Shown here one piece after another: positions 35,301 to 49,294 of a stretch of DNA of 64,000 bases (position 1 is its first letter; the number at the start of each line of letters is the position of its first letter). This stretch comes from Triglochin maritima (Eukaryota; Streptophyta; Magnoliopsida; Alismatales; Juncaginaceae): assembly GCA_963682175.1 (NCBI GenBank), contig OY821775.1, positions 8,094,501 through 8,158,500 on the forward strand, given 5' to 3'. Made by a program: the position numbers and the translations under genes. The notes beneath the pieces are model-generated. The model was not told the DNA's origin, made no database searches, and was given only the letters and a program-made list of their open reading frames with translations.

Positions 35301-36855
35301 AACATCATGAAATGACTCCACAACCAACCTCTGCCACCACTTTATTTCTCTTTTATGTGATGGAAGCAAAGGACAAGTGTAGGCCTCCATTATTACAAGA
35401 GCTTGTGTGAGCTCCTAAACTTTGCATTGTTTGTGGGCAAATGGCTCCATGCAATGAATATTTATGTTTTATCTTCTCCGATGCTGACGATCAACAAGTG
35501 TATCTCCTAGACAGGCATCAAACGATGGCCTCTTATACGTCCACGTAGGATTGCATGTGTGGTTGGAGATTTTCGATGTCTAGGTCAACGACACATCAAA
35601 AATCTTTATCTAGACAACTTTATGTGATGTATGCACGACAAGTAGTTATGTGCATTAACAATATATTTTAACATACGTTAAATAGTAATTGCTCCTAAGA
35701 TCTTTAGAAGTATTAATTAAAGTAGTGGGTTTTTCATTTTAAAATATATTGAAGTTGTAGTGATCGAAGAACTAGAGATACATGGGTTGTTATGGCTTTA
35801 ATATATTTAGAGGTTTGTTTAATCCACCACTTTCAAACAATAAACCATTCCAACCATGTATCATGATATAAAATTTTAATGAAGTAATATATGGAAGTGT
35901 ATTTCCTACTACTCCCCTAGTAAAATTCTGTTAGAGATATTGGAACAGTAGTGTAACATTAAGTAGAGTTTGTCATGACAGAATAGATCGACCGAATTAG
36001 AATTGATCGATCATTTTTGATCAGTCTAAAAAATTTAGAATTTATTGTCGCCCAATATTTGGTCAACCGTGTGTCAATCAATCAACTGTTCCACACAAAT
36101 TTTCAAGGCAAAAAATTAAAAAGTTGGACAATGATGCACTGTGTCTACATAGGACAATTATTGAGGAGACAATTGATCTTTAGGAGAAATTTAGGATACT
36201 AAAAGTCATAAAAATAATCTAAATCATCCGATACTTTAACACTATTCTATATATGACGTTTTTAATTATTAAGTTTAGAAAGTAGCGAACTAATTTTCCA
36301 TAAATGTTGAACGTATATTTACTCGCGTGAATCAGCTCCATCATCAGGAGACGAATTAGGAGTAAGGAAGATATTTGTTCACGTGAAAGAATAGTGTTGG
36401 AGGCATATGTGTGAGATCACGAGGGAAATAGAAGCCAAAAGAAGGTCACGAGGGAGCAGTTTCCATGGCTGGATTTCTTTTTTGTTTTATTAGAATGATG
36501 ATTTCTCGAGATGGTTTTAGGTCTTTCTGATTTTTATTTCATGAATAGAAGATCCCCTTATTCCTCTGCACATGTCATATTTTATTTGCTGACTTGAAAC
36601 ATATTTATGTTGGAGTTCGGTCGAAGTGATAGATACAACTCTTGGTGTTGGATAAGGTACACGTCGGATTCATTTGTACAATTAGGAGAGTATTTTGCTT
36701 TGACCTATTTATTGGGTTTGAAGGAGATTAATTTGGGGATTCTACAAAGACCTATTCATCCTAGCCCCAGATTATTATCTGGATGATCCCACTGTGGTTT
36801 TAATTTCCTTTCTTGTCTCTAGAACCCTGTAATTTTTTTTCCAAGGTTTCTTTAA
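32388..36855. other. AT-rich intergenic DNA (duplicate of 1-4468)
   Basis: Same sequence and same absence of recognisable genes as 1-4468. Confidence 0.6.
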
Positions 36856-37651
36856 GAGAACCATTAACTCCAACTTCATTTTTTCCTCCAATCCAGTTTC
36901 TCTTTCCGCCACGTCAGCAAAAAACACTATGCAACCCACCACCCAACCCAACTCATTTTTCACTTCTTAACCACGACCCCACTTTCAACACACTCTCTCA
37001 TCCACATAATTTTTTTACCTCATTTTCTATTTCATCACAAAAACACATAAACTACTAAATAAATTATTTCTACAGTAACTTAATCTAATTAAATTACATT
37101 AATTGTCAAATAATTTCAAAAAAGTAGATTTAATAATGACCACTCCAACGGATCGGCAAAGGGACAGCGCCCCCTGAAGATTTTTTATTTTTGAGATTTA
37201 TTAGTAATTCTCTACTGATTTTTTTGGGTTACTAATGGATTTTTAGGTGAACCTGGGTAAATTCATGTGTTCTATTTTACTAGGTAATTTTCTTTAATTA
37301 TATACATTTACAATTATCTTACTAATTTTGTTTAATTACTTACATTTATTTTTACTAATTTTGATTAATTATTTTCATTTATTTTACTAATTTTTATTAA
37401 TTATTTTCGTTTATTTTATTTTTCAGAAATTAATTCTAATTATATAAAAACATATACATATCAATTAAATATTATTTAACAAATAAAAAAACTAATTTTT
37501 AATAAAAAAACAAAAAAAAACTGGGCCAACCCGAGTTGGCCACGTGGCCAACTCGGGTCGGAACCCGACCCGACCTGGGCCCCCCCCCCCATTAAGGGGT
37601 CTGGGGTCGGGTCGAGACCCGACCCCAAAAGGCCATCCGTTAAGGATGGCC
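36856..37651. mobile_element. Tourist-like MITE (copy A2)
   Basis: Duplicate of the MITE at 4469-5264, with TAA at both ends and the same hairpin cluster at 37529-37653. Confidence 0.5.
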
Positions 37652-38628
37652 TAATGGCTTGGATCGCTTGAGTGTATATAATCTCTATTTTTTATGCATT
37701 TTGCATCATATATATTCAGGGGTAGTGACGAGTAGAGTGAGGGCTGCCCCATGTTCTACTCAGTTTTATTCCTGTTGTTTTTACTTTGAATATGTGAATT
37801 AAATATTTTTGTAGGGAAAACATACAAACGGTCGACCGGTAGCAAGTTCGATCGACCGACACTACAATTTGACGCCCAACACAAAGTGCCTGGATATTTC
37901 CGGTCGACTGGTCGTTCTCCATCGGTCAACCGTTTCTATGTCTGGACGCGTCGGTCGACCGGTAGTTCTCAACCAGTCGACCGTTTCTGCATTTGGAGGT
38001 CCGGGACAAGTGCCTGGAGATTTTCGGTCGACCGGTTGGAGTGTTGTGACATTGCATTAAAATTTTCGATCGACCGAAGGTACACGACGGTCGACCGATG
38101 GAGCCCAAGATAAGTTACAACTCTTAAGTTCGGTCAACCGTTTCGCCCTTCGGTCGACCGTTAGGAATAATTCTGCCCACGATCTGCACCTTCTTTACTC
38201 CATTTTTGTGTGCAATTAATATTTGTTTTTGGCATAATATATAAAGGCAATTTCATTCCCCTTTGTATTATCAATCAGCTTTATTATTCTACTTTGCATT
38301 TTGAGAGAGAGCATCATTGTGGATTCGGTAGGAGCAATTTCAATCGGGATTTCTTCGTCGGTTGGTCAATGTGTTCTGTAAGCCTCTCTTGTAATTCGTT
38401 TCTTTCTATAGTATATTGATGTTGGGTCGTCCGTGGTTTTTCCCGCATAGGGTTTCCACGTTAAATTACTTGTGTCTTGCGTGTTTGCGTGGTTTGGTGT
38501 TTGTGATTTGCGTTATTTGGTTTCTTTTCTTCTATCGGATTTGCTATTTTTCCGCTACGTATTTTGGGATTATCTTATTCCATAACAACAAGTATCAGAT
38601 CTTTTTGGTCCGAATTCTTGGGTTTTAT

Positions 38629-39347
38629 CGATTGTTCTTACAAATACACTTGACGAATCAATGGAAGATTGAGAAATTGAGCCGAGATGTTAATTTTGGC
38701 TTGTGGCAAGTCAAGATGCACACAATTCTGGTGCAGCAAGAGGTGAATGCCGTTCTTGAGGGCATGGATTCGTTGCCGAAAGAAATATCCGAACAAGATA
38801 AGATGAAGCGTGATCAAAAGGCGATGTCAACCATAAAGTTATCTCTGTCCGATGAAGTTTTGAGAGAGGTGTTGAAGGAGAAGACGATTGCAAGTATGTG
38901 GAAGAATCTACAGGAAGTCTACATGAAGAAGTCATTTGCAAGCCGAATTATCTTGAAGAAGTTGTTCATATTCAAGATGAAGTCGGTATTTCTCTTCAAC
39001 AACACTTAGATGATTTTAATGCAATCATTATGGAGCTGGAGAAAGTGGATGCAAAGTTTTCTGACGAGGATCAAACAATACTTTTTCTTTGTTCGTTGAG
39101 TTCTTCATATGATCACTTTGTGAAGACAATAATGTACATCAGGACTGACATCTCTCTTGCGGATGTCAAAACACACTCTCCTCCAAATCTGATATGGAGA
39201 AGAGGTCTGATGGTTCTGATTCGAGCAAGAGTGAAGCGTTGGTTGCTCGTGGTAAGGGAAAAAAAAGGAGTTTCTCAAAAAAAACTCCTCCAAGACCAAA
39301 TCGAAGGACAAAGATATTATTTATCATTACTGCAATAAGAATGACCA
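38629..39347 (+). pseudogene. Copia gag relic (copy A2)
   Basis: Same frame breaks and motifs as 6242-6960: WQVKM capsid segment, QQHLDDFNAIIMELEKVD in a second frame, and a defective zinc knuckle. Confidence 0.8.
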
Positions 39348-42300
39348 CAAGATATCAGAATGTTTTAAGTTACAGAAAAGTGAGAAGCAGAGGGGTTATG
39401 GTAGTAGTGATCAGTTAGGTTCAAATATTGCAGAATCCGATTCTGATTTTGTGTTAGCAGCTACATGTTCGTCTGAAGTTTCAGATAGTTGGGTGATTGA
39501 TACAAGCAATACATTCCACTTAACTCCAAACAAACACTGGTTTTCATCCTATGAACTGATGTCAGGTGGAATGGTTGTGATGGATAATGGTGACATGTGC
39601 GAGGTTGCAGGTATTGGCTCTGTCAGATTGAGGACCCACGATGGCTTGGTCAAGGTTTTGTCGGATGTGCGACATGTTCCAGAGGTGAGCAAGAATCTAA
39701 TTTCAGTAGGCAGTCTGACTGCAAAGAGCTACAAATTCAGTTGTGATGATGACTCCATATCCTTAACCAAAGGATCACTTATTCTGATGAAGGGGAAGAA
39801 GCTTGGGCCCGGTAAGCTTTATATGCTTAAGTGAGAAAATGTGGTGGGTGACGCAGTTGTGGCGTCATCGTTGTCTGGTGAGGAAAATGCCCAATTTTGG
39901 CATATGAAGTTTGGGCACATGAGTGAGAAATGCATGACAGTGTTGAACAAACGTGGTTTGTTTGGAAGTTAGAAAATCGACAGTCGGAACTTCTGTGAAT
40001 ATTGTGTGTTGGGGAAGCAAAAAAGTCAGTTTCTCCGCATCGAAGCACACCACCGTGGTCACTCTAGATTACGTCCACTCTTATTTATAGGGACCTTCAT
40101 AGGTTCCATCAAAAGGTGGAACTCGCCACATGCTCACATTTATTGATGATTTCTCCAAAAAGACTTGGGTTTATATTCTGAAACAAAAGAGTGTTGTGTT
40201 TCAGAATTTTCAGTACTGGAAGACTATAATTGAAAATCAAACAAGGAAGAAGATTAAGATATTAAAGACGGATAATGGTTTGGAGTTTTGTTCCTAAGAG
40301 TTTAACGATTTCTACAAAGATGAAGGAATCGTAAGACATTGAACTATTCATCATACACCACAACAGAATAGAATAACAGAACGTTTGAATCGAACTCTCT
40401 TAGAGAGACCTAGATGTATGCTTCTGAATGCTGACCTGACTAAGGATTTCTAGGCAAAAGCAGTGTGTACCGTTTGTTATTTAGTGAACCGTTCTCCTCA
40501 GACTGTTTGGATATGAAAACACTGGAAGAAGTTTGGTCAGGTGAAGCTTCAGATCTGTCCAAGTTGAGGGTTTTTGGTTGTCCAGCGTACACACATGTAG
40601 ATCAAGGAAAGTTGAATGTTTGGTCGTTGAAGTGTATATTCCTTGGCTACGATTTGGGTGTGAAGGGTTATCGTCTGTGGTGTAAGGAATCTCAGAAAGT
40701 CATGGTGGAAAGAAATGTTGTCTTTAATGAGCTTGCTATGTTACCTTCCAGGAAAGACACTATTATTTCGACTCCTGTGTCAAATGGTGCTCCTGTTCAG
40801 GTGGAGTCACCGGTAGTGAATGCTGATGAGGACTCTGGTGTGACGCAAGTGGAGAGTTCGAAGTCTGAGGAAGATGAAGAGTATTTGTTGGCAAGGGACA
40901 AGGAAAGGCGTTTGACCAAGAAACCTTGTAGATACGCTGAATCAGTCCTTGCATATGCTATGAGTACAACTGAAGATATTGGAGTCTCTGGTGAGCCGAG
41001 CAAATATTCAGAGGCAATTTTGGCCCCCGATTCAGCTGCTTGGGTGGGTGCAATGAATGAAGAGATGAAGTCTCTTCATAAGAACCAAACTTGGAAGATG
41101 GTAGAACTTCCAAAAGGAAAAAGGGTCATTAGCTGCAAATGGGTCTTCAAGAAGAAAATCGAGGGTTCCTCAGATGTGAGGTATAAAGCTCGATTAGTTT
41201 CTCGTGATTTTATTCAGGTGGAGGGTGTAGATTATAGTGATATTTTCTCACTCGTTGTGAAGCATACTTCTATTCGTGTTTTGTTGAGTTTGGTTGCAAT
41301 TCATGATTTAGAGTTAGAGCAACTTGACGTGAAGACTGTTTTCCTACATGGAGAATTAGAGGAGCATATTTACCTGTCTCAACAGAGGGCCTTGTGGTCG
41401 AGGGTAAAGAGTATCAGGTTTATTTGCTGAAGAAGTCGCTTTACGGGTTAAAGCAGTCGCCTCGACAATGGTATAAAAGATTTAATTCTTTTATGGTTGT
41501 ACATGATTACAACAGATCAAAGTATGATTGTTGTGTTACCGAAAGGTATTTTCGGATAACTCCCTTGTTTTGTTATTATTTTATGTAGATGATATGTTGG
41601 TTGCAGCTACGGACAAGTCTACAATATTTGAGCTTAAAAAGTTGTTAAAGGTTGAGTTCGAGATGAAAGATCTCGAGTCGGCGAAGAGAATTTTAGGTAT
41701 GGAGATCCGTCGAGATCGCAAATGCAAGAACTTTGTTTCTCTCCCAACATCAATATGTTGAGAAAGTCTTGCATCGTTTTGGCATGTAGGGTGCCAAGTC
41801 TGAAAGAATTCCTCTCGCCGTGCATTTTAAGCTCTCGACATACTTGTGTCCTAAGAAGGATGAGGATATGGCATAAATATCGCGGGTGCCTTATTCTAGT
41901 GTAGTTTACAGCTTGATGTTTGCCATGATATGCACTCGTCCAGATATGGCTCAGGCAGTCAGTGTTGTGCGCTGTTTTTTGTCGAATCCTGGAAAGGAGC
42001 ATTGGTCAGTTGTGAAGTGGATTCTCAGGTACTTGAAAGGTACAACTTAGTTATCTCTCAAATTTGGCCGATCTTAGTATTCGTTGATGGGGTTTGTTGA
42101 TGTCGATTACGCGGGAGACCGTGATAGACAAAGATCTATGCATGATTATGTGTTCACTGTTGGGAGCACGACTATTAGTTGAAAAGCGACGTTGCAATAC
42201 ACTGTTGCTTTGTCTACAACAGAGCAAAGTATATGGTAGCAACTGAGGATATAAAGGAACTCTTTGGCAGAATGTTCTATTTGGAGAGCTTAGTACAGGT

Positions 42301-42545
42301 TAGAATACATGGTTGTTTATTGTGATAGTCAACGTGTCATTTATCTGACGAAGGATCAGATGTATCACGAGAGGACAAAGCATATCGACGTCTGTTATAA
42401 CTTCATTTGGGAAGTTGTTGCTGAAGGAGGTGTGATGGTGAAGAAGGTGGCCACAGAAGATAATCCGGTTGATAAGTTGGCGAAACCCGTCATTTCAACT
42501 AAGTTCATGGTATGCTTGAACTTGGTTGGTTTGAGCTCCGAGTAG
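39312..42545 (+). pseudogene. Copia pol relic (copy A2)
   Basis: Same order and lesions as 6925-10158; YVDDMLVAA lies near 41590 and the integrase core at about 40140-40400. Confidence 0.9.
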
Positions 42546-43040
42546 GAGGAGCTACGACGACGACACAACAAGGAAGGAAGTGTTTCTTCAAGTTTTGGGG
42601 GGTTATTCAAGGTAAATGTAGAGATTATTGTTGTTAACATTGAATATGTGAATTGAGTATTTCTGTGGGGAAAACAGACAAACGGTCGACTGGTAGAAAG
42701 ATCGGTCGACCGACATTGCAGTTTGACGCCCAACACAAAGTGTCTGGATATTTCCGGTCGACCGACCGTTCTCCATGGCTCGACCATTTCTATGTCTAGA
42801 CGTCCTGGACGAAGTGTCTGGACACATCAGCCGATTGTTTCTGCATTTGGAGGTCCGTTGCAAGTGCCTGGAGATTTTCGGTCGACTGATAGTTCTCAAT
42901 CGGTCGACCGGTTGGAGTGTTGTGACATTGCCTGGAAGATTTCAGTCAACCAAAGGCGCGCGACGGTCAACCAACGGAGCCCAATATCAGTTATACGTTT
43001 TAAGTTTGGTTGACCGTTCGGAACAGTTCTGCCCACGATC

Positions 43041-44342
43041 CTGTAGGATTTCGTGTCCCTATGTATGTGTATATTTTAAATTTTTAATACAAACATACAT
43101 GATCGATTTCATATTTTCATTGATTTTATGTACATGTCTATGTTTATTCTAATATCATGCATTCCTACACATATTAAAATAAACAAAATAGAGATAGGAT
43201 CATACCCAAACATTCTCTAAAACCTTTCAGAAGATCCGGTATTCCGTTGCCCGTCGAATCGTCCGCTGATTCACCTCCAAGTGTTCACCAAACTCTAAAC
43301 TAGATTAGAGAGAAATGACATAGCCAATCATTCTCTAATTAAGCTTAGAATCTAGCTAATAACCCCTCTAAAAGCTCTTGAGATTTTAATATCCAAAACT
43401 TAAAACTATTAAGAGAATTTTCGTGGTGATTAAGGGAGAAAAAAATTACATTAATTCTTATGAAACAAGTAGGGTGAGAGGACTTATTTATAGCCTCCCA
43501 AAATCACCTACATCAAGAATTATTCTCTAGTCATGATTTCTTTTTTTCTCTCCTAAAATTAATCTCAATTTGCCACATAAGCATCCTAAAAAACGTTTGA
43601 ACAAATCTGGAATTAATCAAATCCTTGATATAATTATTCTCTTAATAATTCACGCAAAAATCGTGTTGTTCGGTAATTAATGTTTCATGTTAATTACCAT
43701 GATTGTGAACCGAACAACACAATTTCTGCCTGAATTATTAAGAAAATAATTAGATCATGTGTTACATTAATTTCAGATTTGATTAATTTTTTTAAGATGC
43801 TTATGTGGCAAATTGAGATTAATTTTAGGAGAGAAAAACAAGAGATCATGAATAGAGAATAATTCTTGATGTGGGTGATTTAGGAGGCGATAAATAGGTC
43901 ATCTCACCCTACTTGTTTCATAAGAATTAATGTAAAATTCTTTCACCCTTAATCACCACGAAAATTCTCTTAATAGTTTTAAGTTTTGGAGATTAAAATC
44001 TCAGAAGCTTTTGGAGGGGTTATTATCTAGATTCTAAGCATAATTAGAGAATGATTGACTATCTTCTTTCTCTCTAATCTTGTTTAGAGTTTGGTGAACA
44101 CTTGGTGGCGAATCAGCGGGCGATTCGACGGGCAACAGAACACCGGATCTTCTGAAAGGTTTTAGAGAACCTTTGAGTATGATACTCTCTCTATTTTGTT
44201 TATTTTAATATATGTACGAATGCATCATATTAGAATAAATACATACATGTACATAAAATCAATGAAAATATGAAATTGATCATGTATGTTTGTATTAATT
44301 TTTTTAAAATATACACATACATAGGGACACAAAATCCTACAG
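43041..44342. mobile_element. Foldback element (copy A2)
   Basis: Duplicate of 10654-11955 with ATC on both sides (43038-43040 and 44343-44345). Confidence 0.88.
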
Positions 44343-44911
44343 ATCTGCACTTTCTTTACTCCATTTTTGTGTGCAATGTATATAAAGACAATTTCGTCCC
44401 CCTTGTATTATCAATCATCTTTATTATTCTACTTTGCATTTTGAGAGAAAGAGATAGCATCATTGTGGATTCGGTAGGAGCAATTTCAACTGTGATCTCT
44501 TCGTTGGTTGGTCTGTGTGTTTTGTAAGCCTCTCTTGTAATTTGTTTCTCAATAGTAGATTGAGGTTGTGTCGTCTGTGGTTTTTCCCACATTGGGTTTC
44601 CACGTTTAATTACTTGTGTCTTGCGTGTTTACGTGGTTTGACGTTTGTGATTTGCATTATTTGGTTTCTTTTCTTCCATCGGATTCGTTATTTTGTTCTG
44701 CTGCGTATTTTGGGACTGATCTTATTCCATAACAATTCCCTTTGTGAGGTCAAAATCTTTATTAATTAATAATACAAGATGCTAGAACAAGGCTTTTATT
44801 GAGCAAATGAAAAAAAGGAAGAAACATATTCTAGGGTTGTGAAACTAAATTGTAGGTGAAAGTTGCAATAGTTAAGGATAGAGAATATAGACGCATAGAG
44901 ATTAACTAGAA

Positions 44912-46010
44912 TTCGGGTTGTAAACAGGGTGGATTTGACCGGCCACCCCGCTCCCGCCTAATGCGGGTTGCGGATAAAAACCAATACTCACCAACCCAAC
45001 ACTTGCGTAATAAGTGTGGTGGGTTACGGTTATCTGGCAACTCGGCCCGCAACTTGCACAAGAACTCGTCTACTCGATATCCCAAAAACCCAAGAACATG
45101 GTAACTCTAAACCTAGCTTCCTAAGTGCACATGTGTAAACCACTCTACCAAACCCTAGAATCCTAGAAGATTGACGCCGACGGCTATACCCATAACCTGA
45201 CGCTCGTCCTCCCGACCTCCGGATGACAACGGCCGGTACCCCTCCACGCTCCAGTCCTCCTAAATCCCCCGGCCATTCACGCAATCTAGGCTTAGATAGG
45301 CGACATGCAGACGACAAACCTCTGGTCCTCTGGCCTCCCAAGTCCCAACGACAATGAGGTTTCTAAGATGTTTCTTTCTTGATTTTTCTTGATTTCAATT
45401 TCTTGATTTTTCACTTCTGTTAAAAGCATACATCGACTGGTTGGAAATTTTGAATCAAGTCACCCTCAATTTGTTGATTATTTTCTTCTGTTAAGACATA
45501 CATTGATTGGTTGGAATCAAGTCTCAAAATCAATAGAGTTATTGTTATAGTGAGTGTTATTGTTATAATGTATGTTTGATGTTAGACTTTTTCATTATTA
45601 TTTAGTTCGTGTTTTCAATGTTTCATGTTAGAGTTTGTTATTGTTATAATGAATGTTTCATGTTAGAGTTTGTCATTATTATTTAGTTCTTTTTGATATA
45701 TGAGTGTGAGTGTGAGCATGACATTATCATTATGTAATTTGCTTACTTATGAAATGAACAACTAGTTATCCATAGATGCACCTTTAACTATTTCTAAATT
45801 TCTGATATTCTTTTTGTTTTTATTAAGAAAAAAATCTAAAATGTCAAATAATAAGTCGTCAAACCCACCTAACCTACCCCACCATGTCTAGTCCACCCTT
45901 AGGAGGGGGTGGGTAGCGGTTTTTTTAGCCCCGTCTTGTCCCGCTTTCCCACTTAACTTAAGTGGGGGAAACGGTGGGGCAACAACCCGCCCCGCCTTAT
46001 TTACACCACT
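44912..46010. mobile_element. hAT-like non-autonomous element, complete (1.1 kb)
   Basis: The left end has GGTTGTAAACAGGGTGG. The right end, read on the other strand, has GGTGTAAATAAGGCGG, an imperfect terminal inverted repeat. Possible 8-bp target duplication AACTAGAA (44904-44911) / AAATAGAA (46011-46018), one mismatch. The GC-rich ends carry CACCCCGC/CCCGCCCCGCC blocks. The interior includes short direct repeats (GTTATTGTTATAATG..TTTCATGTTAGAGTTTG twice, about 45540-45690). No coding region recognised. It spans the end of the duplication at 45318, so it was present before the event. Confidence 0.6.
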
Positions 46011-46018
46011 AAATAGAA

Positions 46019-46922
46019 TACGTGTAAGGTACATGTTTGGCGGACATTTTCACGTGTGACCTAGACTTTTACGATGTTTGATGTTGAGTAAACTGACAAT
46101 TAGCTAGTAGAAAATTGTGATTCTTGTTATCCACCAAAAAATTATATAACTGTTTTTTGATGACCTGTAATGTGTCACTTTATCAGTGACTTAGTCATAA
46201 AACCAAAATTAAATGTGCATGAAACTATGTATGCGCAAGATACAACATTTTAAAACAAGTCGTGTGTTTGCTATTTTTCCATAACAAAATTATTTCCCTA
46301 ACCATGATTTGGAAACACATGGACCAACTCAAAGGCATGCCTGCACGTGCCACCCAGGGACACAAAGGGCGGTGTCTTAACTTATCGATCACAATCCCAT
46401 ATCAATTGCCATATAATCCTCAATTAAGCAAACTCACAATAATCCCCGCATTATTTTGGCGAGATTATTTGTACTCTAGCAATCTTAACTGATGTAGTTT
46501 GCGCTGGATCAGCTGTCAACTGCATGGGAAATATTAAGGGGGACACACAAAATCCATGACCCGGACGACTTGGTCATAAGCGTTATCTCTCTTCTAAATC
46601 AATTCTCTCTCTTCCACGTCACATTTCTCTCTCGTCAACTCACTTTTTTATCTTTTCTACATTATTCACATCTTAATCACAACCCACCAGAACCTATTTC
46701 TCTCATCCACATCATTTCGGGGTCCATCTTGTGAAAAAAAATCTCCCACATCCACATCATTTCGGAGTCTATCTTGAAAAGAATTATTTAAAAAAACTAA
46801 AAAATCAAAACAATTATAAAATGTATTTTAAAAAAAATTAAATTTAAAAAAATCAAAACAAAAAAACCCGTCAAAAAACGAAAAATAATAAAATATTCGG
46901 ACGACCCGGTCGACTATATACA

Positions 46923-46983
<61 letters not shown>

Positions 46984-48255
46984 CCTAAAATACCTGAAAT
47001 CTTTGAGGGCTGATAATGCAGCATAGAATAAAGATGGACTCAATCATTAATTCCATTCAATTGTTTTCTCAAAATTCCCATTTCATGTGTTTGGATGCAT
47101 CCATATAAACGTATCCATTGATAATGCAGGTTTTCTGTAATAATACAGTTGGAAATATCGAATTATTACCCGACAGTTGACATGGAGTGAAATGCACATG
47201 GAATTAATCAACAACAGACATGTTAAAACTTTTCTGGTCATCTGCAACCCTATATATGGACATGCATACAAATAAACATGTTTGGATTGTATTAAACAAA
47301 TAAGCTCGATCTCATCATTCTTGGGTAACAATTCAATAATTAATTTATAAAGTACACTTGTGGTATGGTTTAAAAATAATGAAAGTTGAATGATCTCTTA
47401 TCATACTCGCAATAATTAGCCACTAGAACAAAAAATTAAGTCAAATTGAGGAAGTTGACAATATTCATCAACACCTAGTCATTGTGTTTCACTTCCTTGT
47501 CATAAATAGCTTATTATAGATTACGCGGCTCCACCCTAAACATTCTCTTGATCTTACGTTTAATTAGGGAACCTCATTAAGTTTGAGCATGAACTCTCTT
47601 ATTGGAACTTAACCCACACGCAGTTATAATTTTATACGTCATTGATTCATAATTTTTATATGATTTGCAATGGTAGATCATAATTTATTTGATTTAGCTA
47701 GCCTCATATTATTAACATAAGCATGCATCATCTTTGTTTTGTTAGGGATTCAGCCTTCACAAATCCGTCACAATAACTCACAATGCAAGAATTACATGCA
47801 CTAGAAAATATCCACCGTAAAAAAAAATCACATTTCACAAGAAAAGATATACGTGAAAGTCCAACACACACACAATTTATATTATTGATAAAGAGAAAGT
47901 TACATCGGTGAAACACATCCTCTCATGTTCACTCACCCTCCCCACAACCGTCTCCCCAAATCTCCCTTTGATAAACCGTAACACATACCTTTACGTTGTC
48001 TCCATTAACAACTTGCGCCGCACCTCCCGTTGCAACCCTCTCCAGGCCAGGGTGCGATTCGTGCACTCAACCTACGTGCTACACTTGTTTATGTGTTGTG
48101 GTGGTGGTAACCCAAGGCGTAATTCCTTATTTATAACCCAACCTAAATCGGTTAAAACCATCCTAAAATTCAGGAGCCAAATTATTCAAATTAATATCTA
48201 GGAAAAAATCATATGTAAAAATCTATTATCTTATGAATTTTCCTTTTAATCCACT
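46019..48255. other. AT-rich intergenic DNA
   Basis: No gene recognised. It contains a TA microsatellite (46914-46983) and pyrimidine-rich stretches around 46590-46760 that resemble the internal part of the MITE at 4469 (CCACGTCA, TCTCTCATCCACAT), possibly another decayed MITE. Confidence 0.5.
46914..46983. repeat. TA microsatellite with CA interruptions
   Basis: About 70 bp of alternating TA broken by CATATA at 20-bp steps. It creates a spurious Tyr-Ile-rich frame on the minus strand. Confidence 0.95.
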
Positions 48256-48558
48256 TTGAATAATTCCTTGAAGATAGATTCGGGACATTTTCCTAACATG
48301 TTTAATACAATTTTGTTGCCTGATTCTGATATAAAATTGAAATTCCAGGACTTAAGGGCAACTACTACAAAATTTGGAAAGATTGTCCTTATTAAGTTAG
48401 GGTGGATGGACATTGATTATGCTATTCGGAAAGATGAACCACCTAAGGTTATGGAAACTAGTAGAAGGGAACATCGGGAACTTTATGAACGTTGGGAGTG
48501 GTCTAGTTTATATCCAGTGTTAAGTCGAGAAGCATGGCAATGTGAAGAGTTTGCTTAA
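48256..48558 (+). pseudogene. Copia-type gag fragment
   Basis: A 100-codon frame includes LGWMDIDYAIRKDEPPK and RELYERWEWSS. These match the pattern of the copia gag-polypeptide family, in which a 'D.A.R...PP' segment is followed by 'YERWERSN'. The surrounding gag and any pol or LTR were not found, so this is an isolated relic. Similarity judged by eye. Confidence 0.5.
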
Positions 48559-48967
48559 GGCAACTTATGAACAATTAATTTGTCTTTTCAGGAAATCTCT
48601 TGCAATCGGCGAGACAAAGGTTGACAAAAACTGATACGAACTGTAACAAATAAAGAAAGTCTTTAATAAAGAAAGCACTCAATCAGAAGAAACGGTCAAC
48701 AATTCCAACCTAACTTGGATCGGGATGGAGCATTTTTTAGTCCATCTTAAATCAAATCAACTTCTCAAACAAGGTATAAGTAACAACTACTTATTCACTT
48801 GTAGAAATCATGGAACAAAAACTGTTAGAACCCTAACCCGGGTTTAGGGTTAACTCGGGTTTAAGGTGTGGTTTGCATGGGGAAGGTAAATGTGCAGGAG
48901 TTGCATGGGAAGGTGAAGGGACATGCACTGTAGCAAGGAGGGGTTGTGTGGGTTATAATGTGTTCTT

Positions 48968-48987
48968 CTCTCTCTCTCTCTCTCATT
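48968..48987. repeat. CT microsatellite in solo LTR
   Basis: About ten CT dinucleotides; a second short CTCTCTCT run follows at 49011-49020. Confidence 0.9.
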
Positions 48988-49294
48988 TTTTCTCTCCATT
49001 CACTCACTTGCTCTCTCTCTCGTTTCTTCTCTTCCCGGCGTCCAGAGGAGGCAGCAGACGTGGAGGCTTAGGCGTGAGGAGGACGTTGCGAGGAGGGGGT
49101 CGCGCGTGAGGAGGTGACGGAGGCGTGAGCGTTGCTCCAGCGTTTCTCCGTTTTCGTTGAGGTATGTCGCTCCTTAGTGTGGTTTGTTTGTTAACCCTCA
49201 TGTGAGGGATGCGTTGGTCGAGTCGGGGGAGGTCGGAGACCTCTCCGGCGACGCTTTTCTTCGTAAAACCTCGGCTGGCGCGAGGTTGAAGATG

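Larger units (their letters stand above)
37773..44734 (+). mobile_element. Ty1/copia retrotransposon, degenerate (copy A2)
   Basis: Duplicate of 5386-12347 with the same ATTCC flanks. 5' LTR 37773-38587, gag relic 38629-39347, pol relic 39312-42545, 3' LTR 42629-44734 split by the foldback element. All stops and frameshifts are shared, so inactivation predates the duplication. Confidence 0.92.
12932..45318. repeat. Inferred complete tandem duplication unit, 32,387 bp
   Basis: If unit 1 ends at 12931, the segment from 12932 to the end of copy A2 (45318) is one full unit, and the unit junction is 12931/12932. It carries a truncated hAT element, the ORP gene body, a PIF/Harbinger element, a nested solo LTR and the copia-bearing repeat. 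The model predicts that DNA left of position 1 repeats 32387 and backwards. Alternatives are a dispersed duplication of the 12.9-kb segment alone, or an assembly artefact. Confidence 0.6.
32388..45318. repeat. Direct large duplication, copy A2
   Basis: Second copy of 1-12931. Past 45318 it runs on smoothly into the rest of a hAT-like element with its own far terminus at 46010. The right flank of this copy therefore looks ancestral and the A1 flank at 12932 looks derived. Confidence 0.95.

Noticed and set aside
45030..45341. 103-codon Arg-rich minus-strand frame
   Set aside because: It lies in the non-autonomous hAT-like element, has no domain, and is the tail of the chimeric frame seen at 12643.
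46828..47043. Minus-strand frame rich in Tyr and Ile
   Set aside because: It is translation of the TA microsatellite.
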